Origin: Pseudomonas viridiflava
GTDB lineage: Bacteria; Pseudomonadota; Gammaproteobacteria; Pseudomonadales; Pseudomonadaceae
Length of the DNA: 64,000 nt
Reading direction: 5' to 3'
NCBI RefSeq assembly: GCF_900582195.1
Contig: NZ_UTHA01000184.1
Span: forward strand, 42,720 to 106,719
The position numbers and the translations under genes were made by a program. Positions within the stretch are counted from its first letter, which is position 1; the number at the start of each line of letters is the position of its first letter. The notes beneath the pieces are model-generated. The model made no database searches. It was not told the DNA's origin and worked only from the letters and a program-made list of their open reading frames with translations. Of the stretch, positions 36,305-44,179 are shown in pieces.

Positions 36305-37159
36305 ATGATCTCGCAGGAAGTATTGCTGGCGTTTGTCCAGGCCGCCACCCAAGGCTCGTTTTCCGCAGCCGCGCGCAAGCTCGGGCGCAGTCAGTCGACG
36401 ATCAGCGCGGCGGTGGCCAGCCTGGAGATCGATCTGGATCTGCAGTTGTTCGATCGCAGCAGCCGCAAACCGACGCTGACCCCGGTCGGGCATGTGATGC
36501 TGCAACGCGCCGAGGCGATTCTGGCGGCCAGCAGTCGCCTGGAAATGACCGCGCGGCAATTGTCCCAAGGCGTCGAGCCGAAGCTGACGGTGGCGATCTC
36601 CGACACTTATCAGTCGGACCGTTTCGAGGCGGCGTTGGTGGGTTTTGAACAGCGCTATCCGGATCTGGAGCTGGAATGCCTGATCGCTGAGTGCGATGAC
36701 TTGGTCGAGCTGGTGCAGCGCGGCCGCGCGCATCTGGCGTTCGCTGAAATGCAAGAGAGCTACCCGCCGGATCTGGTGACGTCGACGGTGGCCGAGCGCA
36801 CGGAAATCGCCTTGTTCGTCAATCGCGACCATGCGCTGGCCAAGCTGGATCACGTTGATCAGCAGAGCCTCGAGCAGCATCGCGAGTTGCGTCTGGCGAC
36901 GATCGTCAATCCCTATGACAGTCGTGGCAAAGGGCGGGTGTGGTCGGCGCCGAGTTATCTGATGTTGCTGGAAATGGCCGAAAAAGGCTTTGGCTGGGCG
37001 CCGTTGCCGCGTTGGCTGGCGCAACGTTTTGGCAATGATTTGCTGGTGGAATTGAACGTGCGCGGTTGGCCGAAACCGGTGTTTGTCGATGCCTTGTGGT
37101 CGCGGTTGTACCCACCGGGGCCGGCGGGGAGCTGGTTGTTGAGCAAGATGCTGGAATAG
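36305..37159 (+). CDS. LysR regulator divergent from PACE gene
   Basis: A 284-residue regulator. The HTH is in VQAATQGSFSAAARKLGRSQ and STISAAVASLEIDLDLQLFD. Divergent from the PACE pump across 89 bp, with TATC-N8-GATA at 36252-36267 as a possible site. ATG 36305 is directly preceded by an in-frame TTG. Similar in start and layout to the LysR at 47540. Confidence 0.88.
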   Translation: MISQEVLLAFVQAATQGSFSAAARKLGRSQSTISAAVASLEIDLDLQLFDRSSRKPTLTPVGHVMLQRAEAILAASSRLEMTARQLSQGVEPKLTVAISDTYQSDRFEAALVGFEQRYPDLELECLIAECDDLVELVQRGRAHLAFAEMQESYPPDLVTSTVAERTEIALFVNRDHALAKLDHVDQQSLEQHRELRLATIVNPYDSRGKGRVWSAPSYLMLLEMAEKGFGWAPLPRWLAQRFGNDLLVELNVRGWPKPVFVDALWSRLYPPGPAGSWLLSKMLE

Positions 37160-37177
37160 CGGTTGAAGATAGAGCCA

Positions 37178-37385
37178 CCCTCACCCCAGCCCTCTCCCGG
37201 AGGGAGAGGGGGCCGACCGAGTTGTCTTGCCTCGTACATCGACCTGAAAGACCGAGTCGATTATGGATGTATAGCTATGGTTTACACCTCGATTATGGAT
37301 TCACAATTGAATTTTCAGGTCGGTGTACTTCTAAAGCATCCCCCAATCAGTCCCCTCTCCCTCTGGGAGAGGGCTAGGGTGAGGG
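37178..37385. repeat. Composite extragenic element, copy 2
   Basis: Left arm CCCTCACCCCAGCCCTCTCC from 37178 and right arm GAGAGGGCTAGGGTGAGGG ending 37385. The core is expanded: it contains two pieces of the usual hairpin (CCTGAAAGACCGAGTCGATT near 37252 and TTTCAGGTCGGTGTA near 37315) split by extra sequence. The right edge overlaps the end of the sigma-factor gene and supplies its stop codon. Confidence 0.75.
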
Positions 37386-38615
37386 CAATTCCAGCGCCGA
37401 AAGCCGCCCTTCAATAAACCGCCGCTCCGGCTCTTGCCGGGTCAGCTCCAACGCTCGAAGATACGCCGACCGCGCCTCCGCCACCCGACCCAACTGCCGA
37501 CAAAACTCCGCCCGCGCCGAATGCGCCAGGTGATAATCCTGCAATTCGCCGCGATCAAGAATCCCCTCAATCAGATTCAACCCGGCCAACGTACCATCAC
37601 GTTTGGCCACCGCCACCGCCCGGTTCAACTCGATCACCGGCGAAGGCACCGCGCGCAACAGCACGTCATACAAGCCAACGATCTGCTCCCAATCGGTTTC
37701 TGCCGCCGTCGGCGCCTCGGCATGCACTGCGGCAATCGCCGCTTGCAGACAATAAGGCCCAAACCGCCGCGTGCTCAGCGCACGCTCAACCAGCGCACAA
37801 CCTTCGGCAATCAGATCGGTATCCCAGCGCGAGCGATCCTGATCATCCAGCAGCACCAACTCACCGTCCGGCGAAGTGCGCGCCGACCGTCGCGACTCGT
37901 GCAGCAGCATCATCGCCAGTAACCCCACGACTTCCGGCTCCGGCAGCAACTCCATCAACAACCGTCCCAGTCTGATCGCCTCGCGAGTCAAATCCTCACG
38001 GATCAACTCAGTCCCGACCGACGCCGAATACCCTTCGTTGAACACCAGATAAATCACCCGCAACACGCTGTCGAGGCGTTCGGGCAATTCGCTCAGGCTG
38101 GGTACTTGATAAGGGATTTTCGCGTCACGGATCTTGGCTTTCGCCCGCACGATGCGCTGTGCGATCGCCGCTGGTGCGCAGAGAAAGGCGCGGGCGATTT
38201 CCTCGGTGGTCAGGTCGCAGACTTCGCGTAACGTCAGCGGCACTTGCGCATCCGCCGCCAGTGCCGGGTGACAACAGGTGAAGATCAGCCGCAGGCGATC
38301 ATCTTCCACGTCTTCGCCGCTCCAGTCGGCCTGTTCCAGTTCTTCCAGTTGCGCCAGCAACAGGGGTTGCGAGGCTTTGAACCGCGCACGTCGGCGCAAC
38401 ACATCAATCGCCTTGAATCGCCCGGTGGAGACCAGCCAGGTGCGCGGATTGTCCGGCACGCCGTCGCGCTGCCAGCGCTCGACCGCGACGAAGAACGCCT
38501 CATGCAAGGCTTCTTCGGCGAGGTCGAAATCACCGAGCAGACGAATCAGCGTCGCCAGGATCCGCCGCGAGTCTTCGCGGTAGACCTGCTCGACCCGCGC
38601 CCGAACCTCAGACAT
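37374..38615 (-). CDS. ECF sigma factor, ECF42 type (SigJ-like with TPR-like tail)
   Basis: A 413-residue sigma factor, about twice normal ECF size. Sigma-2 region about 10-80 (DFDLAEEALHEAFFVAVERW), sigma-4 about 105-165 (CCHPALAADAQVPLTLREVC then LTTEEIARAF). A long C-terminal helical-repeat domain (180-413) is the hallmark of the ECF42 group. It is the last gene of a three-gene operon with a DGPF/YciI protein (8-base overlap) and a SnoaL-like protein; ECF42 operons typically hold DGPF genes. No anti-sigma is expected. The last four codons and the TAG stop (LPSP-stop) come from the neighbouring repeat element. Confidence 0.88.
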   Translation of the reverse strand: MSEVRARVEQVYREDSRRILATLIRLLGDFDLAEEALHEAFFVAVERWQRDGVPDNPRTWLVSTGRFKAIDVLRRRARFKASQPLLLAQLEELEQADWSGEDVEDDRLRLIFTCCHPALAADAQVPLTLREVCDLTTEEIARAFLCAPAAIAQRIVRAKAKIRDAKIPYQVPSLSELPERLDSVLRVIYLVFNEGYSASVGTELIREDLTREAIRLGRLLMELLPEPEVVGLLAMMLLHESRRSARTSPDGELVLLDDQDRSRWDTDLIAEGCALVERALSTRRFGPYCLQAAIAAVHAEAPTAAETDWEQIVGLYDVLLRAVPSPVIELNRAVAVAKRDGTLAGLNLIEGILDRGELQDYHLAHSARAEFCRQLGRVAEARSAYLRALELTRQEPERRFIEGRLSALELPSP

Positions 38616-38952
38616 TCAACTGCCGCACCGGTCGCACTTCAACGCTGCCGACCCGCGCTGCCGGAATGTTGCCGGCGACCTGGAGCGCTTCGTTGAGATC
38701 CTTGGCGTCGATCAGGTAAAAACCGGCCAGTTGCTCCTTGGTTTCGGCGAACGGGCCGTCGGTGATCGACAGTTTGCCGTTACGCATGCGCACGGTGGTG
38801 GCGGTCTGCACCGACTCCAGCGCTTCGGCGGCGACCATTCGCCCGCTGCCCTGAATCGACTCGGCATAAGCCCAGCATTCCGCGTCTTCCGGGCTATCGG
38901 GCGACGAATGCAGCAGGCGTTCATCGCTGTAGACCAGGCATAAATACTTCAT
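38608..38952 (-). CDS. DGPF (YCII-related) protein
   Basis: A 114-residue YCII-fold protein, MKYLCLVYSDERLL at the start and the DGPFAET motif in the middle. Encoded with ECF42 sigma factors across bacteria, role unknown. ATG 38952 follows AGGAG; its stop overlaps the sigma gene start by eight bases, so translation is probably coupled. Confidence 0.88.
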   Translation of the reverse strand: MKYLCLVYSDERLLHSSPDSPEDAECWAYAESIQGSGRMVAAEALESVQTATTVRMRNGKLSITDGPFAETKEQLAGFYLIDAKDLNEALQVAGNIPAARVGSVEVRPVRQLNV

Positions 38953-38992
38953 GGCGTTCTCCTGAATCGGACGGTTCAACTATGGCTGAAGA

Positions 38993-39418
38993 TCAGGGAG
39001 TCACATCGAACAGGGTCGCGCCGCTCATCGGATCAAACGGCGCCGACCAGTGTTCGTGGACGATTTTCCACGCCCCGCCGACCTGCCGATAGCAGGCAGT
39101 GACACGCATCCAGCAGCTCTGGGTTTCGCCCTTGTCGTTGGTGCCGCCGCAGTTGGCCACCCAGTGGGCGAAGGCGATGTTGTCGGCGCTTTCGATGGCG
39201 ATTTCCTGGAACTCGAAGACGTGCGGGCCGGGGCACATTTCCATGCACTCGACCCAATGCGCGCGGTAGGCGGCCTTGCCCTTGAATTGCAGGGCCTTGA
39301 TCGCGTCGAAGGAGACGATGTCGTCGGCGTACAGCGCCATGACTTTCTCGACGTCCTTGGTCATGACGGCTTCGCGGTAGGTATTGATCAGGGTCTGGAT
39401 TTCAGATTGTGCGCTCAT
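38993..39418 (-). CDS. SnoaL-like/NTF2-fold protein
   Basis: A 141-residue protein of the nuclear-transport-factor-2 fold: INTYREAVMTKDVEKVMALY, then DIVSFDAI, and the strand end WKIVHEHWSAPFD. First gene of the ECF42 operon, 40 bp before the DGPF gene. ATG 39418 follows GGAG. Family members bind small hydrophobic ligands; function here is unknown. Confidence 0.87.
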   Translation of the reverse strand: MSAQSEIQTLINTYREAVMTKDVEKVMALYADDIVSFDAIKALQFKGKAAYRAHWVECMEMCPGPHVFEFQEIAIESADNIAFAHWVANCGGTNDKGETQSCWMRVTACYRQVGGAWKIVHEHWSAPFDPMSGATLFDVTP

Positions 39419-39455
39419 GCTGTTCTCCGTGTTTTTTGTTGTGAAGACACCCTTA

Positions 39456-39482
39456 GTCGTTCGGCATACGGGCAGATCGACA
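39456..39482 (-). promoter_or_regulatory. Candidate ECF42 promoter
   Basis: On the minus strand, TGTCGA-N17-CGAC stands 37 bp before the first gene of the operon. From memory, ECF42 promoters read TGTCGA at -35 and CGA/TC at -10, so this suggests autoregulation. Confidence 0.6.
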
Positions 39483-39559
39483 GACGAAACAAAAAATTTC
39501 CACTCAAGCCAAAATCGCTAGAATCCGGGGTTCATCTTTGTAGGAAAAAGGAAATTCCC

Positions 39560-40045
39560 GTGTCAGCCCAACTCGTGCCGTACGACAGCCTTAACGCCTT
39601 GCAGCGTGAGCAAGTCGAGGCGATTGAAATCCATGCCGAGCAGATCAAGTTCTCCGGCGATATCCATGGCGCCTTGCACACCCTGCTGTCGAAGCCCGGC
39701 CCCGGCGTGAAGGGTTTTGCCCTGTTGGCGGATGAAGTGCCGGTGGCGTTTCTGCTGCTCAAACGCCCGCCGGTGTTGCCGGCCTGGGCCAATGAACACA
39801 GCGCCACGTTGCATGCGTTGCAGGTTGATCGCAGGGCGCAGGGCAAGGGTTACGGCAAGGCCTGCCTGCAAGCGCTGCCCGAGGTTGCGCGTCAGGCCTG
39901 GCCGGAGATCAAGGGGCTGGAATTGTCAGTAGATGCGGACAACGACGCGGCCATCGCGCTGTACGCCAAACATGGCTACGTCGACAGCGGTGAAGCGTAC
40001 AAGGGCCGGATCGGTTACGAGCGGCGCATGGGCCTGGTTTTCTAA
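39560..40045 (+). CDS. GNAT family N-acetyltransferase
   Basis: A 161-residue acetyltransferase. Acetyl-CoA loop DRRAQGKGYGKACLQAL (about 98-114) and the motif-B region DADNDAAIALYAKHGYVDSG. GTG start at 39560 with AAGGAAA upstream; the frame is open far upstream but that part is antisense to the SnoaL gene. Substrate unknown. 18 bp before the PPOX gene, probably one operon. Confidence 0.87.
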   Translation: MSAQLVPYDSLNALQREQVEAIEIHAEQIKFSGDIHGALHTLLSKPGPGVKGFALLADEVPVAFLLLKRPPVLPAWANEHSATLHALQVDRRAQGKGYGKACLQALPEVARQAWPEIKGLELSVDADNDAAIALYAKHGYVDSGEAYKGRIGYERRMGLVF

Positions 40046-40063
40046 GTCATCGAGGGATGCACG

Positions 40064-40669
40064 ATGATCGATTCAATCGAAGCGCTGGAAGCGATTTACG
40101 GACTGCCGCATGAACGGGCGGTGCGCAAGCAGATCGGTTTTCTCAACGAGGACTATCAGGCGATGGTGCGCCTTTCGCCGCTGGTGATCGTCAGCTCGGT
40201 GGGCGCCGATGGCCTCGACAATTCGCCGCGCGGGGACCAGCCAGGATTCGTGCGGATCATTGATCAACGCACGCTGGCCCTGCCGGATCGCCCAGGCAAC
40301 AACCGCATCGATACCCTGCGCAATGTGCTGCAGGATTCGCGTGTGTCGCTGCTGTTCATCATTCCGGGAATTGGCGAGACGTTGCGGGTCAATGGCACGG
40401 CGACGATCAGCGCTGAACCGGCGCTGCTGGAGAGTTTTGCGGTGAACGGCAAACCGGCGAAAACGGTGTTGCTGGTGACGGTGGAAGCGGCGTTCTTCCA
40501 TTGCTCAAAAGCGTTCGTCCGCTCCGACGCCTGGAACCCGGAAACCCATCTGCCGCGCTCGGCCCTGCCCTCGGCCGGCGCTTTCCACAAACGCCTGAAC
40601 GATGGCGAGTTCGATGCCGAAACCTACGACCGGGAAGCGCCAAAAAGAGTAAGCGACACCCTTTACTGA
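40064..40669 (+). CDS. PPOX-class FMN-dependent flavoprotein
   Basis: A 201-residue protein of the pyridoxamine-phosphate-oxidase-like split-barrel family (MSMEG_1061-type from memory): LVIVSSVGADGLDNSPRGD, LALPDRPGNNRIDTLRN, and VEAAFFHCSKAFVRS. Binds FMN or a related flavin; reaction unknown. Follows the GNAT gene closely. Confidence 0.82.
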   Translation: MIDSIEALEAIYGLPHERAVRKQIGFLNEDYQAMVRLSPLVIVSSVGADGLDNSPRGDQPGFVRIIDQRTLALPDRPGNNRIDTLRNVLQDSRVSLLFIIPGIGETLRVNGTATISAEPALLESFAVNGKPAKTVLLVTVEAAFFHCSKAFVRSDAWNPETHLPRSALPSAGAFHKRLNDGEFDAETYDREAPKRVSDTLY

Positions 40670-40682
40670 CCCTCCCGTAAAT

Positions 40683-40790
40683 GATCGTTCCCACGCTCTG
40701 CGTGGGCATGCAGCCGGGGACGCTCTGCGTCCCAAAGTCGTGACGCAGAGCGTCACAGGAGGCATTCCCACGCGGAGCGTGGGAATGATC
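40683..40790. repeat. Nested palindromic element, copy A
   Basis: Outer arms GATCGTTCCCACGCTCTGCG and CGCGGAGCGTGGGAATGATC and inner arms GACGCTCTGCGTC / GACGCAGAGCGTC; 108 bp, lying between convergent genes. Second copy at 47431-47541. Confidence 0.8.
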
Positions 40791-40805
40791 AGTATCGGGA
40801 TTGAA

Positions 40806-41294
40806 TCAAAGCGTGAGGATCATCTCGTGCCACGCCATGCCGCCGTGATCCGACTCCGACGGCTTGATGTAGGCAAAACCAAACCCGGCGTACAGCGGGA
40901 TGTGTTTTTCCTTGCACATCAGATGAATCGTCGCTTTATCCATCCCGCGCATACGCTCGATAAACTCGCCCATCAAGCGTTTGGCCAGGCCCTGCCCCTG
41001 ATAATCCGGGTGTACCACCACCGACATGATCACCACGTTCGGGCCTTTCGGGTCATGGCCGATCAGTTCTTTGAATGCTTCGTCCGACATCTGCACGTCA
41101 AACGCCGCACCGGAATTGACGAAACCGGCGACCACGCCCTCCACCTCAGCGACGATAAAACCTTCTGGCCAAGTGCCGATGCGCGTGGCGATCTTTTCGC
41201 GAGTGGCCGCTTCGTCGCCCTCGTAGGCAACGGTTTCGATGGCGTAGCAGCGGTCCAGATCGGCGGCGGTGACGTTGCGAATGACGGTGTTCAT
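40806..41294 (-). CDS. GNAT family N-acetyltransferase
   Basis: A 162-residue acetyltransferase beginning MNTVIRNVTAADLDRCYAIE. The acetyl-CoA loop is in VVVHPDYQGQGLAKRLMGEF, with CKEKHIPLYAGFGFAYIKPS at the end. ATG at 41294; the frame runs open further but without family similarity. Substrate unknown. Confidence 0.87.
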   Translation of the reverse strand: MNTVIRNVTAADLDRCYAIETVAYEGDEAATREKIATRIGTWPEGFIVAEVEGVVAGFVNSGAAFDVQMSDEAFKELIGHDPKGPNVVIMSVVVHPDYQGQGLAKRLMGEFIERMRGMDKATIHLMCKEKHIPLYAGFGFAYIKPSESDHGGMAWHEMILTL

Positions 41295-41371
41295 GGCAGC
41301 TCGGAAATCAGCAGAAGAAAGTGCCGAAAGGATAAAGGAATCAGGGAGCCATATCGATGCGCTCATCGCGC

Positions 41372-41409
41372 AACCAAAAAGGCGGATCAGTGATCCGCCT
41401 TTTTTGGTT
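41372..41409. terminator. Terminator between GyrI-like and GNAT genes
   Basis: AACCAAAAAGGCGGATCA / TGATCCGCCTTTTTTGGTT is a near-perfect palindrome with A- and T-runs, just after the stop of the minus-strand GyrI-like gene. Confidence 0.9.
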
Positions 41410-41415
41410 GTGTGC

Positions 41416-41910
41416 TCAAGCCTTGGTATCGACCGGTACGCAGATTTCCAGTTTGCCGGTGTGCAGCTTCGGATTGAAATCGGCGCTGTAACGCTCCAGT
41501 TCCGGCGCATTGAGCTCCACGTAATGCGAGGCGGGCAACCAGGTCTTGTAGATGTATTGCAGGGTTTGCGGCAATTGATCGAGCGGTCCTTTGTGCTCGA
41601 ACACCGCGTACTGCCGTGGCAGCACTTCCACCCACTGATAAACCTTCTGGTCGAGGTCATCGAGCTTGCTGATTTCCACCCCGGCGATGTAATCGAAGCC
41701 GCCCTTGCCATCGAAGTTGCTGCAGACCCCGTAGGTCACTTCGCTTTTTTGCCCCTGGATCTTTCCCAGGTGCGGCAAGAACTTTTCCCACAGCGCAGGG
41801 ATGTCTTTTGCACTGTCTTGAGTAAAACGACCGCGAAAACCTGCAATCAGCAGGAAGTGTCCATGTTCGAAGCGAGGTTCAGCCACTTCGACGCGTGTTT
41901 GCTCATCCAT
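41416..41910 (-). CDS. GyrI-like / AraC effector-binding domain protein
   Basis: A 164-residue stand-alone effector-binding domain (SRPBCC-like GyrI fold): GHFLLIAGFRGRFTQDSAKD, then YAVFEHKGPLDQLPQTLQYI and LHTGKLEICVPV. No DNA-binding part, so it is a binder or small-molecule hydrolase rather than a regulator. ATG 41910 chosen over an open extension of 22 codons. Confidence 0.82.
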   Translation of the reverse strand: MDEQTRVEVAEPRFEHGHFLLIAGFRGRFTQDSAKDIPALWEKFLPHLGKIQGQKSEVTYGVCSNFDGKGGFDYIAGVEISKLDDLDQKVYQWVEVLPRQYAVFEHKGPLDQLPQTLQYIYKTWLPASHYVELNAPELERYSADFNPKLHTGKLEICVPVDTKA

Positions 41911-41978
41911 GACTCGACTCCTGGCACAAAAAAGGGGATTCGGCTGGGAGTATAGAAAGCCAAACCCGTTTCGCACGG

Positions 41979-42641
41979 TTACAGCGCGTGCAACTGCTCG
42001 ACGGCGCCCGAACCGACAAACTCGTTATAGCCAGATACGATCACGTAGACCGCGAAATAGCAGAAGATCGCCGCAGATGCCAAGTAGGAATAGCGCAACA
42101 GCTTGTCGCCCAACAGTTTGCCACCGTGGCTCGCGGCGAAGCACAAACCGGCCGACCACAGTAGCCCGGCGCAGAGGAAACCACCGAGGAACAACGCCGA
42201 ACTCACCGGCCCGCCGCCACCGGAACGGGCAATCAAGGTGCCGCCGACCGCCGCGAACCAGAGAATCGCACTCGGGGACGACATGGCGAGAAAAATCCCT
42301 CGAAAGAATTCCTTGCGATGGGAGTTCTGCCCCACTTGCGCCGTTTCGGCCAGCAGCGCTTCGTGGTGGATCGCCGAGTAGATCATCTTCGCCGCAAAGT
42401 AGATCAGCAGCGCCGAACCGCCGATCCACAGCACCCAGCGCACGCTTTCGTACTGCAGCAAAACCGTCATGCCGGCCAGCGCCAGCACCGCGTAAATCAG
42501 GTCGCCAACGCAAGTGCCGAGGCCCAGCGCGAAACCCTGAAAGTAACCGCGCTGCATCGCCAGGGTGATCATCGCAATGTTGGCCACGCCGATATCCAGG
42601 CACAGCGAGAGGCTCAGCAAGAAGCCGCTGGTGAATTCCAT
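41979..42641 (-). CDS. LysE/RhtB family exporter
   Basis: A 220-residue membrane protein with six helices and the LysE family start GFLLSLSLCLDIGVANIAMI and GFALGLGTCVGDLIYAVLAL. Exports amino acids or derivatives. Divergent from alaC. Confidence 0.85.
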   Translation of the reverse strand: MEFTSGFLLSLSLCLDIGVANIAMITLAMQRGYFQGFALGLGTCVGDLIYAVLALAGMTVLLQYESVRWVLWIGGSALLIYFAAKMIYSAIHHEALLAETAQVGQNSHRKEFFRGIFLAMSSPSAILWFAAVGGTLIARSGGGGPVSSALFLGGFLCAGLLWSAGLCFAASHGGKLLGDKLLRYSYLASAAIFCYFAVYVIVSGYNEFVGSGAVEQLHAL

Positions 42642-42780
42642 CTACCGATTTCCTTGGGACAAAATTGTTTACAAACGGGCTGGACAGTATGCCATCACTG
42701 ACCTTATCTTCCGCCACAGGTCACCGCAGTGACCAGCGTCGCTCGGACGGTTCCGGGCGCTTACGTTATCCGAGGCAACA

Positions 42781-43998
42781 ATGGCCGAACAAGGTTCGCC
42801 GCGCCGCTTTGCGCGCATAGATCGACTCCCCCCTTACGTTTTCAACATCACCGCCGAGCTGAAGATGGCCGCCAGGCGTCGTGGTGAAGACATCATCGAC
42901 TTGAGCATGGGCAACCCCGACGGCGCCACGCCGCCGCACATTGTCGAAAAGCTCGTACAAGTCGCCCAACGTGAAGACACCCACGGTTACTCCACATCCA
43001 AGGGTATTCCGCGCCTGCGCCGGGCGATTTCCAACTGGTACAAGCAGCGCTACGAGGTCGACATCGACCCGGAAAGCGAAGCCATTGTCACCATCGGTTC
43101 CAAGGAAGGCCTGGCGCATTTGATGCTGGCAACCCTCGACCAGGGCGACACCGTGCTGGTACCGAACCCGAGCTATCCGATTCACATCTACGGTGCGGTG
43201 ATTGCCGGTGCCCAGGTGCGTTCGGTGCCGTTGGTGCCAGGCGTGGATTTCTTCGATGAACTGGAACGGGCCATTCGCGGTTCGATCCCGAAACCGAAAA
43301 TGATGATCCTCGGCTTCCCGTCAAACCCTACCGCACAATGCGTGGAGCTGGATTTCTTCGAAAGGGTGATCGCTCTCGCCAAGCAGTACGACGTGCTGGT
43401 GATTCACGATCTGGCTTACGCCGACATCGTCTACGACGGCTGGAAAGCCCCGTCGATCATGCAGGTGCCGGGGGCCAAGGACATCGCGGTGGAGTTTTTC
43501 ACCCTGTCCAAAAGCTACAACATGGCCGGCTGGCGCATCGGTTTCATGGTCGGCAACCCGGAACTGGTCAATGCCCTGGCGCGAATCAAGAGCTACCACG
43601 ACTACGGCACCTTCACCCCGCTGCAAGTGGCGGCGATTGCTGCGCTGGAAGGCGATCAGCAATGTGTGCGCGACATCGCCGAGCAGTATCGCCAGCGGCG
43701 CAACGTGCTAGTCAAAGGCCTGCATGAGCTGGGCTGGATGGTCGAAAATCCGAAGGCGTCGATGTATGTCTGGGCGAAGATTCCCGAGCAGTACGCGCAT
43801 CTGGGGTCGCTGGAGTTCGCCAAGAAACTGCTGGCCGAGGCCAAGGTCTGTGTTTCGCCGGGGGTGGGGTTTGGTGAGTATGGCGACGATCACGTGCGCT
43901 TTGCGCTGATCGAAAACCAGGACCGGATTCGTCAGGCGGTGCGCGGGATTCGCGGGATGTTCCGGGCAGATGGCCTGAGTCCAAAAACTTCCGCCTGA
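42781..43998 (+). CDS. alaC: Alanine transaminase AlaC
   Basis: A 405-residue class I aminotransferase. The PLP lysine is K244 in TLSKSYNMAGWRIGF; the phosphate-binding and substrate motifs are in DLSMGNPDGATP, GFPSNPTAQCVE and IHDLAYADIVYDG. The AlaC/YfdZ type makes alanine from pyruvate and glutamate. ATG 42781 has GAGG upstream. Confidence 0.9.
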   Translation: MAEQGSPRRFARIDRLPPYVFNITAELKMAARRRGEDIIDLSMGNPDGATPPHIVEKLVQVAQREDTHGYSTSKGIPRLRRAISNWYKQRYEVDIDPESEAIVTIGSKEGLAHLMLATLDQGDTVLVPNPSYPIHIYGAVIAGAQVRSVPLVPGVDFFDELERAIRGSIPKPKMMILGFPSNPTAQCVELDFFERVIALAKQYDVLVIHDLAYADIVYDGWKAPSIMQVPGAKDIAVEFFTLSKSYNMAGWRIGFMVGNPELVNALARIKSYHDYGTFTPLQVAAIAALEGDQQCVRDIAEQYRQRRNVLVKGLHELGWMVENPKASMYVWAKIPEQYAHLGSLEFAKKLLAEAKVCVSPGVGFGEYGDDHVRFALIENQDRIRQAVRGIRGMFRADGLSPKTSA

Positions 43999-44009
43999 CA
44001 CCTATTCCC

Positions 44010-44098
44010 TGTGGGAGCGAGCTTGCTCGCGAAGGCGTCGTGTCAGCTACATCAATGCTGACTGACCCACCGCTTTCGCGAGCAAGCTCGCTCCCACA
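44010..44098. repeat. REPIN
   Basis: Inverted REP cores, TGTGGG outward, between convergent alaC and gntP. Confidence 0.9.
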
Positions 44099-44133
44099 TT
44101 GGTTGTGTGTTCAGCCGTGATATCTCCACCCAC

Positions 44134-44161
44134 AAAAAAACCGCATCGCTGCGGTTTTTTT
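44134..44161 (-). terminator. Terminator of gntP
   Basis: AAAAAAACCGCA-TCGC-TGCGGTTTTTTT, just after the gntP stop and active in both directions. Confidence 0.9.
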
Positions 44162-44179
44162 GTGCCTGCAAGAAGCCGC

